Assembly (NCBI GenBank): GCA_028290225.1
Contig: JAQGKH010000214.1
Span: 1 to 14,654, forward strand
Origin: Devosia sp.
GTDB taxonomy: Bacteria; Pseudomonadota; Alphaproteobacteria; Rhizobiales; Devosiaceae
Length of the DNA: 14,654 nucleotides
Direction: 5' to 3'
Below are positions 1-7,240 of the stretch, in pieces. The first letter of the stretch is position 1. Each line of letters begins with the position of its first letter. Both the position numbers and the translations under genes were made by a program. Below the pieces are notes generated by a model, which was not told where the DNA came from, searched no databases, and worked only from the letters and a program-made list of their open reading frames with translations.

Positions 1-22
1 TGCAGCGCAGCTCGGGCCAGCC

Positions 23-502
23 ATGAGCCTGACTATTCGACCTGCAGTGGCGGGGGACGAGACCATTGTGCTCGGCTTTATCCGGGCGCTGGCGCACTAC
101 GAGAAGCTCGAGCATGAGGTGGTGGCAAATCCGGGCGATATCACGCGCGACCTGTTTGGCCCCGATCCCCGGGTGTTCTGCGACATTGCCGAATGGGACG
201 GAGCGCCGGTGGGGTTTGCGATCTGGTTTTATACCTATTCCACATTCCAGGGGCGGCACGGCATCTGGCTGGAGGATTTGTTTGTGGATCCGGCACTGCG
301 TGGCAAGGGGATCGGCAAGGCGCTGCTGCGGCAGCTGGCCAGCCGTTGCGTCGCTGAAGGGCTTGGGCGCCTGGAATGGTGGGTGCTCGACTGGAACCAG
401 CCATCCATCGAGTTCTACCAGGCACAGGGCGGGGTGTTGCAGGACGAGTGGACCCGCGTACGGGTGGATGGGCCGGCACTCCGGGAACTGGGGCAATCAT
501 GA
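23..502 (+). CDS. GNAT family N-acetyltransferase, diamine/SSAT-like
   Basis: A 159-residue GNAT acetyltransferase that would transfer acetyl from acetyl-CoA to an amine in the cytoplasm. The acetyl-CoA pyrophosphate loop is visible as RGKGIG at residues 93-98, preceded by the beta-4 strand LEDLFVDP (83-90). The WVLDWNQPSIEFY segment (120-132) supplies the tyrosine that often acts as general acid. The early YEKLE motif (26-30), LEDLFV and W-N-x-PSI-x-FY together resemble the spermidine/spermine (thialysine) acetyltransferase subgroup more than RimI-type enzymes; the true substrate is not readable. The reading frame stays open to the left window edge, so a more upstream start cannot be excluded, but the residues after this ATG begin the fold as expected. 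The stop overlaps the folA start by 4 bases (ATGA), which implies translational coupling. Confidence 0.88.
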   Translation: MSLTIRPAVAGDETIVLGFIRALAHYEKLEHEVVANPGDITRDLFGPDPRVFCDIAEWDGAPVGFAIWFYTYSTFQGRHGIWLEDLFVDPALRGKGIGKALLRQLASRCVAEGLGRLEWWVLDWNQPSIEFYQAQGGVLQDEWTRVRVDGPALRELGQS

Positions 503-1062
503 GCGCTGCCATTGCAATGATCGCGGCGGTGGCGCGCAACGGGGTGATCGGGAGCGCGCAAAGCATTCCGTGGCGCATTCCTTCGGACTTCGCCTTTTTC
601 AAGCGCACCACCATGGGCAAGCCGATGATCATGGGACGCAAACAGTTCGAGACCGTCGGCAAGCCGCTTCCCGGACGCACCAATATCGTGGTGACGCGGC
701 AGGCGGGGTTTGCGCCGGCCGGTGTCCTGGTGGTTTCTTCGCTGGCAGCGGCGCTGGCGCAGGCGCAGCGGATTGCCGAAGGTGATGGCGCTGGCGGGAT
801 TACGGATGTTGGGGGCGCCGCTGAAATCGCGAGCGCCAGGGGCTCCGCTGAAATCATGGTGATCGGGGGCGGGGAAATTTATCGGCAGCTGATGGATCGC
901 GCCGATCGGCTTTATATCAGCCATGTGGAGCTGGCGCCCGAGGGGGATGTGCTGTTTCCCGCCATCGATCCGGCGATCTGGCGCGTGGTGGACGAGCCCG
1001 CTATCGAGCCATCGCCCAAGGACGAAGCTGCGTACCGCGTCAAAGTGTACGAGCGACGTTAA
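499..1062 (+). CDS. folA: Dihydrofolate reductase
   Basis: Reduces dihydrofolate to tetrahydrofolate with NADPH. Family motifs are plain: A-V-A-R-N-G-V-I-G at residues 10-18, IPWRIPSD (23-30) with the active-site Asp30, MGRKQFETVGKPLPGR (45-60) for NADPH binding, and VIGGGEIYRQ (121-130). The start is set at ATG 499, overlapping the stop of the acetyltransferase gene. A longer frame exists upstream, but it only runs through that gene and lacks family sequence. The protein has 187 residues, against roughly 160-175 for most bacterial chromosomal forms. The excess lies at about residues 95-117, between the helix after SLAAALAQA and the VIGGG strand. It contains two in-frame copies of G-(A/S)-A-E-I. 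Active-site segments are intact, so the enzyme is probably functional. Confidence 0.95.
   Translation: MSAAIAMIAAVARNGVIGSAQSIPWRIPSDFAFFKRTTMGKPMIMGRKQFETVGKPLPGRTNIVVTRQAGFAPAGVLVVSSLAAALAQAQRIAEGDGAGGITDVGGAAEIASARGSAEIMVIGGGEIYRQLMDRADRLYISHVELAPEGDVLFPAIDPAIWRVVDEPAIEPSPKDEAAYRVKVYERR
814..855 (+). repeat. In-frame short direct repeat inside folA
   Basis: GGCGCCGCTGAAATC at 814-828 and GGCTCCGCTGAAATC at 841-855 match at 14 of 15 bases. They lie 27 bp (9 codons) apart, in frame, encoding GAAEI (residues 106-110) and GSAEI (115-119). The copies sit in the part of DHFR that is longer than usual, which suggests the insertion grew by local duplication. Confidence 0.6.
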
Positions 1063-1074
1063 GGTCGCGGCTCA

Positions 1075-1115
1075 TTGATCGCGCCTTGGTGCTTGCCTAT
1101 ATAGGTCGGCAAGCA
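1075..1115 (+). promoter_or_regulatory. Candidate hflKC promoter with inverted repeat around the -10
   Basis: TTGATC at 1075-1080 and TATATA at 1098-1103 are separated by 17 bp, a fair sigma-70-type match (4/6 and 4/6). The -10 sits inside a perfect 8-bp inverted repeat, TGCTTGCC at 1090-1097 and GGCAAGCA at 1108-1115, with a 10-bp spacer. The placement suits a repressor operator or a transcript-start hairpin. There is no T-run, so it is not a terminator. No transcription factor can be assigned. Confidence 0.45.
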
Positions 1116-1140
1116 AACGGAAATAGTCGAAAGGGACGCG

Positions 1141-2268
1141 ATGCCGTGGGAGAGTAACGGAGGCGGGGGTGGCCGCAATAATAATGGCGGCCCATGGGGA
1201 CAAGCCCCCGGCGGCGGTGGTGCTGGTGGCGGCGGTCCGCGCCGGCCGGGCAACACGCCGAACCTTGAAGATATTCTTAACCGCGGGCGCGATCGCTTCC
1301 AGGGTGGATTGCCTGGTGGGCGCTGGGCGCTTATCGGCGGCGCCGTGGTGCTGGTCGGGTTCTGGGCGCTGAACTCGATCTATACGGTCGATCCCCAGGA
1401 AGTGGGCGTGGAGCTGCAGTTTGGCGCGCCCAAGCCGGAACTCTCCAATCCGGGCCTGCATTTTCACTTCTGGCCCGTGGAAACAGTTGAACGAGTCACC
1501 GTAACTGAAAACCAGACCAGCATCGGCAGCGCCAATGGCGCCGGCGCCCGGACCGGCGACGATGACGGGCTGATGCTTTCGGGTGACCAGAACATCGTGG
1601 ATGTGCGGTTTTCCGTGCTGTGGTCGGTCGCGAACCCGATCGATTACCTGTTCAATGTGCGCGACCCTGAAGACATGGTGCGCAATGCCGGCGAAAGCGC
1701 GATGCGCGAAGTGGTCGGACGGCGTCCAGCCCAGGATATTTTCCGCGATGATCGCGCGGGGATCGCCATTGAAGTGCAGGAAATCACCCAGACCATTCTC
1801 GATAGCTATGGCATTGGCGTGCGCGTCAGCCAGATCTCGATCGAGAACGCGGCGCCGCCGGCCGAAGTGGCCGATGCCTTCAACGAAGTGCAGCGCGCCG
1901 AGCAGGACGAGGACCGCCTGCAGGAAGAAGCCCGCTCCTATGCCAATACGCTGCTGGGCGATGCCCGCGGCCGAGCGGCGGCGTTGCGCGAAGATGCAGC
2001 CGCCTATACCAACCGCGTGGTGCAGGAAGCCACCGGTGAGGCGCAGCGCTTCAACGCGGTTTATGCCGAATATGTCAACGCGCCCGAAGTGACACGCAAG
2101 CGCTTGTTCCTCGAGACAATGGAAGAGGTGCTGGGCGGGTCCGAAAAGGTGCTGATGGAAACCGGCGCCGGCGGGCAGGGAGTCGTGCCTTATCTGCCGC
2201 TGCCCGAGTTAGGGTCTCGCGGCGCGGCACCAACCACGACGACGCCAACCACGCCGAGCGGGAACTAA
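1141..2268 (+). CDS. hflK: FtsH protease modulator HflK (SPFH/band 7)
   Basis: HflK forms, with HflC, a large membrane cage around the FtsH protease and modulates its proteolysis. This 375-residue protein has a Gly/Asn/Pro-rich N-terminal tail (residues 1-40), one membrane anchor (about 62-81, ALIGGAVVLVGFWAL), then the SPFH domain starting at YTVDPQEVGVELQFG (81-95). A long Ala/Glu/Arg helical segment follows (about 245-310, QRAEQDEDRLQEEARSYAN), ending in a Thr/Pro tail. This order is typical of HflK. ATG 1141 has an AAAGGGA ribosome site just upstream. The stop is 3 bp from the hflC start, so the two genes are surely co-transcribed. It lies 78 bp after folA and may be expressed both from upstream and from the candidate promoter at 1075-1103. 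Confidence 0.95.
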   Translation: MPWESNGGGGGRNNNGGPWGQAPGGGGAGGGGPRRPGNTPNLEDILNRGRDRFQGGLPGGRWALIGGAVVLVGFWALNSIYTVDPQEVGVELQFGAPKPELSNPGLHFHFWPVETVERVTVTENQTSIGSANGAGARTGDDDGLMLSGDQNIVDVRFSVLWSVANPIDYLFNVRDPEDMVRNAGESAMREVVGRRPAQDIFRDDRAGIAIEVQEITQTILDSYGIGVRVSQISIENAAPPAEVADAFNEVQRAEQDEDRLQEEARSYANTLLGDARGRAAALREDAAAYTNRVVQEATGEAQRFNAVYAEYVNAPEVTRKRLFLETMEEVLGGSEKVLMETGAGGQGVVPYLPLPELGSRGAAPTTTTPTTPSGN

Positions 2269-2271
2269 GCC

Positions 2272-3456
2272 ATGCAAAATCGTTTGATTGCCATCGGCGT
2301 AGCCGTCGTCATCGCGCTCTATGTGTTGTTTTCCTCGATCTATGTGGTCAACGAGCGTGACCAGGCCATTGTGATGCGCTTTGGCCAGATCACCAATATC
2401 CGTACGGACCCGGGTATCTATTTCAAGATCCCGACCGACATCGTGGACAGCGTGCAGATCATCGAGGATCGGCTGCTGCGCCAGGATATCGCTGATATGA
2501 CCGTGCAGGTTTCGGGCGGCGCCTTTTATGAGGTGGACGCATTCCTGACCTATCGCATCACTGACCCGCGGCTGTTCCGTGAACGCGCATTGGGGCAGCT
2601 GCAGCTCGCGGAAAGCCGGATCGCGACCCGGTTCGACGCGGCGTTGCGCCAGGTTTATGGCTTGCGCGAATTCAACGCGGCGCTGTCCGAGCAACGGCCG
2701 CAGATGATGCGCGAAGCACGTGACCTGATCCGCCCCGATATGGCGGAACTGGGGATCGAAGTGGTGGATGTGCGCATCCTGCGCACCGACCTGGCGGCCG
2801 AGGTGTCCGAGCGGACCTATGAGCGGATGCGGGCCGAGCGCCTGGCGGAAGCGGCCTTGCTGCGGGCCCGCGGGCAGGAGCAGGCGCAATCGCTGCGGGC
2901 TATCGCCGATCGTCAGGCGGTAGAGATCGTGGCGGCGGCAACACGCGATGCGGAAATCATCCGCGGTACGGGCGACGCCGACCGGAACCGGATCTTTGCG
3001 GCTGCTTATGGCCAGGATCCGGAATTCTTCGAGTTCTATCGCTCGATGCAGTCCTACCGGACGGCGCTGACCAACACCGGCACCACCATGGTGCTGTCGC
3101 CCGAGTCGGAGTTCTTCCGGTATTTCGGCTCCAGCGGGGAATTGCCACCGGCCAATCCCAACCTGGCCCCGCCGCTTGCACCGGCGCCCGCTCCCGCCTT
3201 GCCGACCAGCGATGAACCCGCCCTGGACGGGCTGGGGATCGAGGATGCGAGCACGCCAAGCCTGACGCTGGATGATGGCTCGCAGCTTTCGCCCACAGTG
3301 GGCACCGAGGTGCCGCCGCCGGTGGAAGAAGGAACGGAAGCGCCTGCAGCAACGCAGGGCAACGACGCCGTGCCCAATGGCGCGGACGCGCCGCCAGCAG
3401 GGGCGCCCGCCCCCGAGGCGCCTACCGCCGTTCCGGCCGAGACCTCGACGCCGTAA
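2272..3456 (+). CDS. hflC: FtsH protease modulator HflC with long C-terminal tail
   Basis: Partner of HflK in the periplasm-facing complex that modulates FtsH. A membrane anchor at about residues 4-24 is followed by VVNERDQAIVMRFGQI (25-40), the start of the SPFH domain. The band 7 core runs to about 230, with the coiled AERLAEAALLRARGQEQAQ segment (188-206). The conserved terminal part DPEFFEFYRSMQSYRTAL and SPESEFFRYFG ends near residue 286. Most HflC proteins stop about there, around 290-330 residues. This one continues for about 106 residues (289-394), low in complexity and rich in Pro, Ala, Glu and Asp. From the family topology the tail should be periplasmic. It lies between hflK (3-bp gap) and a strong terminator, so it ends the operon. 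In many relatives a DUF2065 gene and a Do-like protease gene follow hflC; none is here. Confidence 0.94.
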   Translation: MQNRLIAIGVAVVIALYVLFSSIYVVNERDQAIVMRFGQITNIRTDPGIYFKIPTDIVDSVQIIEDRLLRQDIADMTVQVSGGAFYEVDAFLTYRITDPRLFRERALGQLQLAESRIATRFDAALRQVYGLREFNAALSEQRPQMMREARDLIRPDMAELGIEVVDVRILRTDLAAEVSERTYERMRAERLAEAALLRARGQEQAQSLRAIADRQAVEIVAAATRDAEIIRGTGDADRNRIFAAAYGQDPEFFEFYRSMQSYRTALTNTGTTMVLSPESEFFRYFGSSGELPPANPNLAPPLAPAPAPALPTSDEPALDGLGIEDASTPSLTLDDGSQLSPTVGTEVPPPVEEGTEAPAATQGNDAVPNGADAPPAGAPAPEAPTAVPAETSTP

Positions 3457-3478
3457 TCCGCACGATAGTGTTCAAATA

Positions 3479-3510
3479 AAAACCCCCGCTTTGGCGGGGG
3501 TTTTGTTTTG
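3479..3510 (+). terminator. Bidirectional intrinsic terminator between hflC and serB
   Basis: CCCCCGC (3483-3489) pairs with GCGGGGG (3494-3500) around a 4-base loop, extended by AAAA (3479-3482) with TTTT (3501-3504). A T-rich run follows on the plus strand (to about 3509), and the A-run at 3474-3482 gives a U-tract on the minus strand. It can stop both hflC and the convergent serB transcript. Confidence 0.92.
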
Positions 3511-3533
3511 CCTTGGCGTGTAGGGCCGGCCGG

Positions 3534-4406
3534 CTAGCGGACGATGTCCTCGTCGGTGAAGCCCTGCAGGTAAAGGAGGGCGGTGAGGTCGGAGTGGTCG
3601 ATACGCACCGCTGCTTCGGCCGCGACGGCGGGTTTGGCGTGGATGGCGACGCCCATGCCGGCTACGCGGATCATGTCGAGATCGTTGGCACCATCACCCA
3701 CCGCCATGGTTTGGCTGAGCGACAGGCCGCGTTCGGCTGCCAACGCTTCGAGCTTGGTGCGCTTGGTGTCCTTGTCGACAATGGGCTTGCGCACAGTGCC
3801 GGTGAGGCGGTCGCCCTCGAATTCCAGCACATTGGCAAGCACTTCGTTGAAGCCGATGCGCTTGCCGAAATGATCGGCAAAGATGGTGAAGCCGCCCGAC
3901 ACGAGGGCGGTGTGCGCGCCATAGGCTTTCATGGTTTGCACCAGGGCCCGCCCACCCGGGGCGAGGGTGATCGCTTCGCGCCGCACTTCCTCGATCACCT
4001 TGCGTTCCAGCCCCTTGAGGAGGGCGACGCGGGTGTCGAGGGCTTGCGCGAAATCGAGTTCGCCGCGCATGGCACGGTCGGTGATCTCGGCGACCTGCTC
4101 CTTGATGCCAAGCGCTGCAGCAAGCTCGTCGATGCATTCCTCGTTGATCATGGTGGAATCCATGTCCGCCAGGAGGATCTGCTTGCGCCGGCCTTTGGAG
4201 GGCACCACCGCCGCGTCCACCGCGCGGGTGCCGATGATGGCACGGGCCAGTTCCAGCGCCTCGGTTGACTTTGGCTCGATGATCTCGCAGGCAATGGCAT
4301 GATTGAGCCAGTTCAACTCGCCCCCGGTTTCTCGCACCACGGCCTGCGCCAGCGCGGGGTCGAGTTCGGAATCAGCGGGATTGGCGATGAGGCAAAGAAC
4401 CGGCAT
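3534..4406 (-). CDS. serB: Phosphoserine phosphatase
   Basis: Hydrolyses O-phospho-L-serine to serine, the last step of the phosphorylated serine pathway. It is a HAD-superfamily enzyme: nucleophile motif DMDST at residues 81-85 (Asp81 nucleophile, Asp83 acid/base), motif II Ser170 in LVSGGFT, a Lys in DKDTKRTK (211-218), and the Mg-binding motif GDGANDLDM (237-245). EECIDELA (89-96) and the RAMRGELDFAQAL cap region are also typical of SerB. The N-terminal 75 residues form the ACT-like portion common in proteobacterial SerB. The start is the ATG at 4406, because the frame further upstream only reads the complement of miaA. Length is 290 residues. The start lies only 27 bp from that of the divergent miaA, so promoter elements of each must extend into the other gene. 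Confidence 0.95.
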   Translation of the reverse strand: MPVLCLIANPADSELDPALAQAVVRETGGELNWLNHAIACEIIEPKSTEALELARAIIGTRAVDAAVVPSKGRRKQILLADMDSTMINEECIDELAAALGIKEQVAEITDRAMRGELDFAQALDTRVALLKGLERKVIEEVRREAITLAPGGRALVQTMKAYGAHTALVSGGFTIFADHFGKRIGFNEVLANVLEFEGDRLTGTVRKPIVDKDTKRTKLEALAAERGLSLSQTMAVGDGANDLDMIRVAGMGVAIHAKPAVAAEAAVRIDHSDLTALLYLQGFTDEDIVR

Positions 4407-4433
4407 GGCTGATATGGAACTCGGGGACTGTTG

Positions 4434-5312
4434 ATGGGGGGGCAAAGGCGCGCCGTTTTGATAGCGGGTCCCACCGCCAGCGGCAAGTCGGCCCTGGCGC
4501 TCGTAATCGCGCAGGCCGAGAATGGCATCATCATCAATGCCGACGCCATGCAGGTTTATGACACGCTGCGGGTGGTGACGGCGCGGCCCAGCGCCGCGGA
4601 CGAGGCCTTGGTCGAGCACCGGCTTTATGGCGAGGTCCCCGCCGGGGTGCGGTTTTCGACGGGGCAGTGGCTGGCGCGGGTGCAAGAGGCGATCAAGGCG
4701 CTTGATCCGGCACGGACGCTGATTTTTGCTGGTGGCACAGGGCTTTATTTCGATGCGCTGTTGAACGGATTCGCCGATATTCCCCCGGTTGCGCCCGAAC
4801 TGGTGCTTCAAGTTCAACAAGAGATTCAAGCGCTGGATGCCGCTGGCCGGCTCGCCTTGCTCGAGGCCGAAGACCCGGTGAGTGCCGAGCGGCTCAAGGT
4901 GGCAGACCCGCAGCGCCTGACGCGGGCGCTGGCAGTGAAACGCGCCACCGGTCGCACCCTCTCCAGCTATCAGGACGCTCCGCAGCCGGGGCTGCTGGAC
5001 GGGTTCGCGGTGGAGCGCATGGTGCTTGATCCGGAGCGGGCAGTGTTGCGCGAACGCATTGCCCGACGGTTTGCTGCCATGTTCGAGAGCGGCGCGGTGG
5101 AGGAGGTTTCCCGGTTGCGGGGGCAGGGTCTCGATCCCAGCCTGCCGGTGATGAAGGCCATCGGCGTGCCCGAAATCGGCGACTGGCTCGATGGGCTCAG
5201 TTCGCGCGAGGAGGCGATAAGGCTGGCGACCATTGCCACCCAGCAATATGCCAAGCGCCAGCGCACCTGGTTTCGTAATCGCTTTGCTGATTGGCCTCGC
5301 CGGCCGAGCTAG
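4434..5312 (+). CDS. miaA: tRNA dimethylallyltransferase
   Basis: Adds a dimethylallyl group to N6 of A37 in tRNAs that read codons beginning with U. The P-loop GPTASGKS is at residues 12-19, the NADAMQVYDTLRVVTARPS segment at 35-53 (usually NADSMQVY), and FAGGTGLYFDALLNG at 98-112. QQYAKRQRTWFRNRF near the C-terminus is a hallmark of the family. TTG 4431 directly precedes ATG 4434. The ATG is preferred because a GGGGA ribosome site (4423-4427) lies 6 bases before it; this gives 292 residues. It diverges from serB with 27 bp between starts and converges on the MATE gene downstream. Its TAG stop lies inside the first GCTAGC of a repeat cluster. Confidence 0.94.
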   Translation: MGGQRRAVLIAGPTASGKSALALVIAQAENGIIINADAMQVYDTLRVVTARPSAADEALVEHRLYGEVPAGVRFSTGQWLARVQEAIKALDPARTLIFAGGTGLYFDALLNGFADIPPVAPELVLQVQQEIQALDAAGRLALLEAEDPVSAERLKVADPQRLTRALAVKRATGRTLSSYQDAPQPGLLDGFAVERMVLDPERAVLRERIARRFAAMFESGAVEEVSRLRGQGLDPSLPVMKAIGVPEIGDWLDGLSSREEAIRLATIATQQYAKRQRTWFRNRFADWPRRPS

Positions 5313-5374
5313 CGCGAGCACGCTAGCGTGCGCGGAGCTAGCGCAAGCGCAGCAGAGCTAGCGGGGGCGCAGCA
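5306..5374. repeat. GCTAGC-containing tandem repeat at a convergent gene end
   Basis: GAGCTAGCG occurs at 5306-5314, 5335-5343 and 5355-5363, and a fourth GCTAGC lies at 5322-5327 inside the perfect 14-bp palindrome 5318-5331. Units 5335-5354 and 5355-5374 are a 20-bp tandem duplication matching at 17 positions. The first copy contains the miaA stop (TAG) and the last contains the stop of the minus-strand MATE gene (TAG). There is no T-run, so it is not a classic terminator, though the palindrome could form a hairpin in both transcripts. Confidence 0.7.
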
Positions 5375-6770
5375 GGCCCAGCTGCTCGCGCAGGGCGAAG
5401 CGCGCCACCAGCACCACGGCCACAAAGCCGAGGCCCGAGGCTAGTCCCCCCCAAATGCCGACGCCGCGCAGCTGGAAGGTAAAGCCCAGCAGATAGGCGA
5501 TGGGCAGGCCCACCAGCCAATAGCCGACAATGGCGACAAGCATCGGGATCTTGGTGTCGCTCAAGCCGCGCAGCGCATGAGCGGCAACGACCTGGGCGCC
5601 GTCCACCAGTTGGAACAAGCCGGCTATGGCAAGGAAGCTGGCGGCCAGCGCCAGCGCATGGCCGTTTTCAACGGCAGCCGGGTCAAGGAAAAAGGCGACG
5701 ATGGTAGGGCCGAAAGACAGGAAGAGCAGGGCCGAGCAGGCCATGAAGCCGGTACCAAGCCCAAAGGCGGTCCAGCCGGCGCGGCCGATCGCAACCGTAT
5801 CACCCCGGCCAAAGGCATGCCCGACACGCACCGTGGCAGCGGTTCCAATGCCCAGCGGCACCATGAACGCCATGGAGGCGCATTGGAGGGCGATCGCGTG
5901 GGCTGCCACTTCGTCAGTGCCCAGCCGGCCCATCAGCAGGGCGCTGGCGGTGAACAAGCCAACTTCGGCCAGCACGGTGACGCCGATGGGAGTGCCGACA
6001 CGGAAAATCTGTGCCAGGCGGACCCAATCGGCGGCCCAAAGCCGGTGCAGCAGGTGGAGGCGGCGGAAACGGCGATGCCGCAGCACGAACACGGCCATGG
6101 CCGCGAACATGGCGATGTTGGTCAGGAGGGTCGCCAGCGCCGCGCCGCGCAGTTCCATTCGCGGGAAGCCCCAATTGCCAAAGATCAGCACCCAATTGGC
6201 CAAGGCGTTGACGAACACTCCCCCGATGGTGATCAGCAACACGACGCGGGTGGCGTCGAATGCCGCCAGCAGGGAGCGAAAAGCCACAATGCCCAGGGCG
6301 GGGAACAGCAGCCAGATGGCGACATGGATATATTGCTCGGCCAGCAGCGTCGCCGCCGGATCCTGCCCCAGCGCGGCAAAGACATGGCGGATCTGCCAGA
6401 TAAGAGGCGTCAGTATAAGCGCGAGGATGGCCGCGGCCCACAGGCCCTGGCGCACGATGTGGCGGATGGCACGGGTGTCACGCGCACCGCGGGCCTGGGC
6501 AACGAGTGGGGCAACGGCGCCCACAAGACCAACGCCGCCCACCAGGAAGGGCATCAGAAAGGTCGTGGCCAAGGTTCCGGCAGCGAGCTGGCTCGGCCCC
6601 AGCCAACCCAGCATGATGACGTCGGTGGTCGCCAGGGCGTTCTGCGCCAGCTGGGCAATCACCAGCGGCCAGGCTAAGGCGAAGGTGGCGCGCAGTTCGG
6701 CCAGCCAGCTGGCGCGCACGGGTTCGGGGGCAGCGGCGCCGCTGGCCACAACCGTGATTTGCTCGTTCAT
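5358..6770 (-). CDS. MATE family multidrug/Na+ efflux transporter (NorM-like)
   Basis: A 470-residue integral membrane antiporter expected to export cationic drugs or metabolites using a Na+ or H+ gradient. The first MatE repeat begins with AWPLVIAQLAQNALATTDVI (residues 33-52), the usual family opening including the conserved Asp50. About 12 hydrophobic segments can be traced, in two similar halves; the second begins around the RVGTPIGVTVLAEVGLF segment. The start is set at ATG 6770. A longer frame exists upstream, but its sequence is low in hydrophobicity and unlike the family. An AGGA ribosome site lies 9 bases before the ATG. It diverges from the DUF423 gene with 75 bp between starts. Substrate cannot be read from the sequence. 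Confidence 0.93.
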   Translation of the reverse strand: MNEQITVVASGAAAPEPVRASWLAELRATFALAWPLVIAQLAQNALATTDVIMLGWLGPSQLAAGTLATTFLMPFLVGGVGLVGAVAPLVAQARGARDTRAIRHIVRQGLWAAAILALILTPLIWQIRHVFAALGQDPAATLLAEQYIHVAIWLLFPALGIVAFRSLLAAFDATRVVLLITIGGVFVNALANWVLIFGNWGFPRMELRGAALATLLTNIAMFAAMAVFVLRHRRFRRLHLLHRLWAADWVRLAQIFRVGTPIGVTVLAEVGLFTASALLMGRLGTDEVAAHAIALQCASMAFMVPLGIGTAATVRVGHAFGRGDTVAIGRAGWTAFGLGTGFMACSALLFLSFGPTIVAFFLDPAAVENGHALALAASFLAIAGLFQLVDGAQVVAAHALRGLSDTKIPMLVAIVGYWLVGLPIAYLLGFTFQLRGVGIWGGLASGLGFVAVVLVARFALREQLGLLRPR

Positions 6771-6845
6771 GGGATTTCGTCCTACTCGCGGGCCATGCTC
6801 TAGCCCATCGGGTGCGGAGACGAAAGAGCGCAAGGAACAAGGGTA

Positions 6846-7220
6846 ATGAAGCAAGGTAATGGGTGGGCGCGGCTGCTGCTGGCAGCGGCGGGCCTGGTCG
6901 GGGCAGTGGGAGTGGCGGCTGCGGCGGGCGCCTCCCATGGTGGAGGATCGCGCAATATCGGAGCCATCGCGTCGGTGTGCCTGGCGCATGGTCCGGCCTT
7001 GATGGCCCTGGCGCTAGCGGGGCGGGGGCGAGTGCTGGGGATCGCCGGCACGCTGCTGGCGGTGGGCACGGTGCTGTTCGTGCTTGACCTGGGATTGCGT
7101 GAATGGCTCGGGCAGGGCGCTTTTCCCGGTGCGGCGCCGCTGGGCGGAATGGGGATGATCGGGGGTTGGCTTGCGATCTGCCTTGGCGCCATTCAGGTTC
7201 ATACTGGCAAAGAAAACTGA
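6846..7220 (+). CDS. DUF423 family small membrane protein
   Basis: A 124-residue protein with four hydrophobic segments (about residues 9-28, 40-58, 64-86 and 100-118). The opening LLLAAAGLVGAVGVAAAAGASH and the ending GGMGMIGGWLAICLGA match the DUF423 pattern, in which a G-x-x-G-A-x-G-V start and a P-x-GG...GW(L) end are conserved. The family has no established biochemical function. The ribosome site AAGGA (6832-6836) precedes ATG 6846. It is transcribed away from the MATE gene and lies 77 bp before the lipoprotein gene, which appears to have its own upstream signals. Confidence 0.8.
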   Translation: MKQGNGWARLLLAAAGLVGAVGVAAAAGASHGGGSRNIGAIASVCLAHGPALMALALAGRGRVLGIAGTLLAVGTVLFVLDLGLREWLGQGAFPGAAPLGGMGMIGGWLAICLGAIQVHTGKEN

Positions 7221-7240
7221 GAATGATACAAATTTTATGC

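Noticed and set aside
1..26. Possible last codons of an upstream gene ending at TGA 24-26
   Set aside because: Only seven codons are visible (reading Q-R-S-S-G-Q-P) and they match no family; the 4-base overlap with the acetyltransferase start is suggestive but unprovable here.
3479..3510. Reading the C-rich/G-rich run after hflC as an attachment site or transposon end
   Set aside because: It is a symmetric hairpin with T-runs on both sides between convergent genes, fully explained as a bidirectional terminator.
3513..4268. A 251-codon plus-strand frame opposite serB
   Set aside because: It lies antisense to a clear HAD phosphatase and begins next to the terminator; it is a codon-bias shadow.
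4407..5321. N-terminal extension of serB to a 595-residue protein
   Set aside because: The extra 305 residues are the complement of miaA and unlike any SerB; normal SerB length is reached from ATG 4406.
5577..6846. Two long plus-strand frames opposite the MATE gene (366 and 406 codons)
   Set aside because: The minus-strand product is a clear MATE transporter with membrane helices. The plus-strand products are low-complexity and hydrophilic without recognisable domains, typical antisense shadows.
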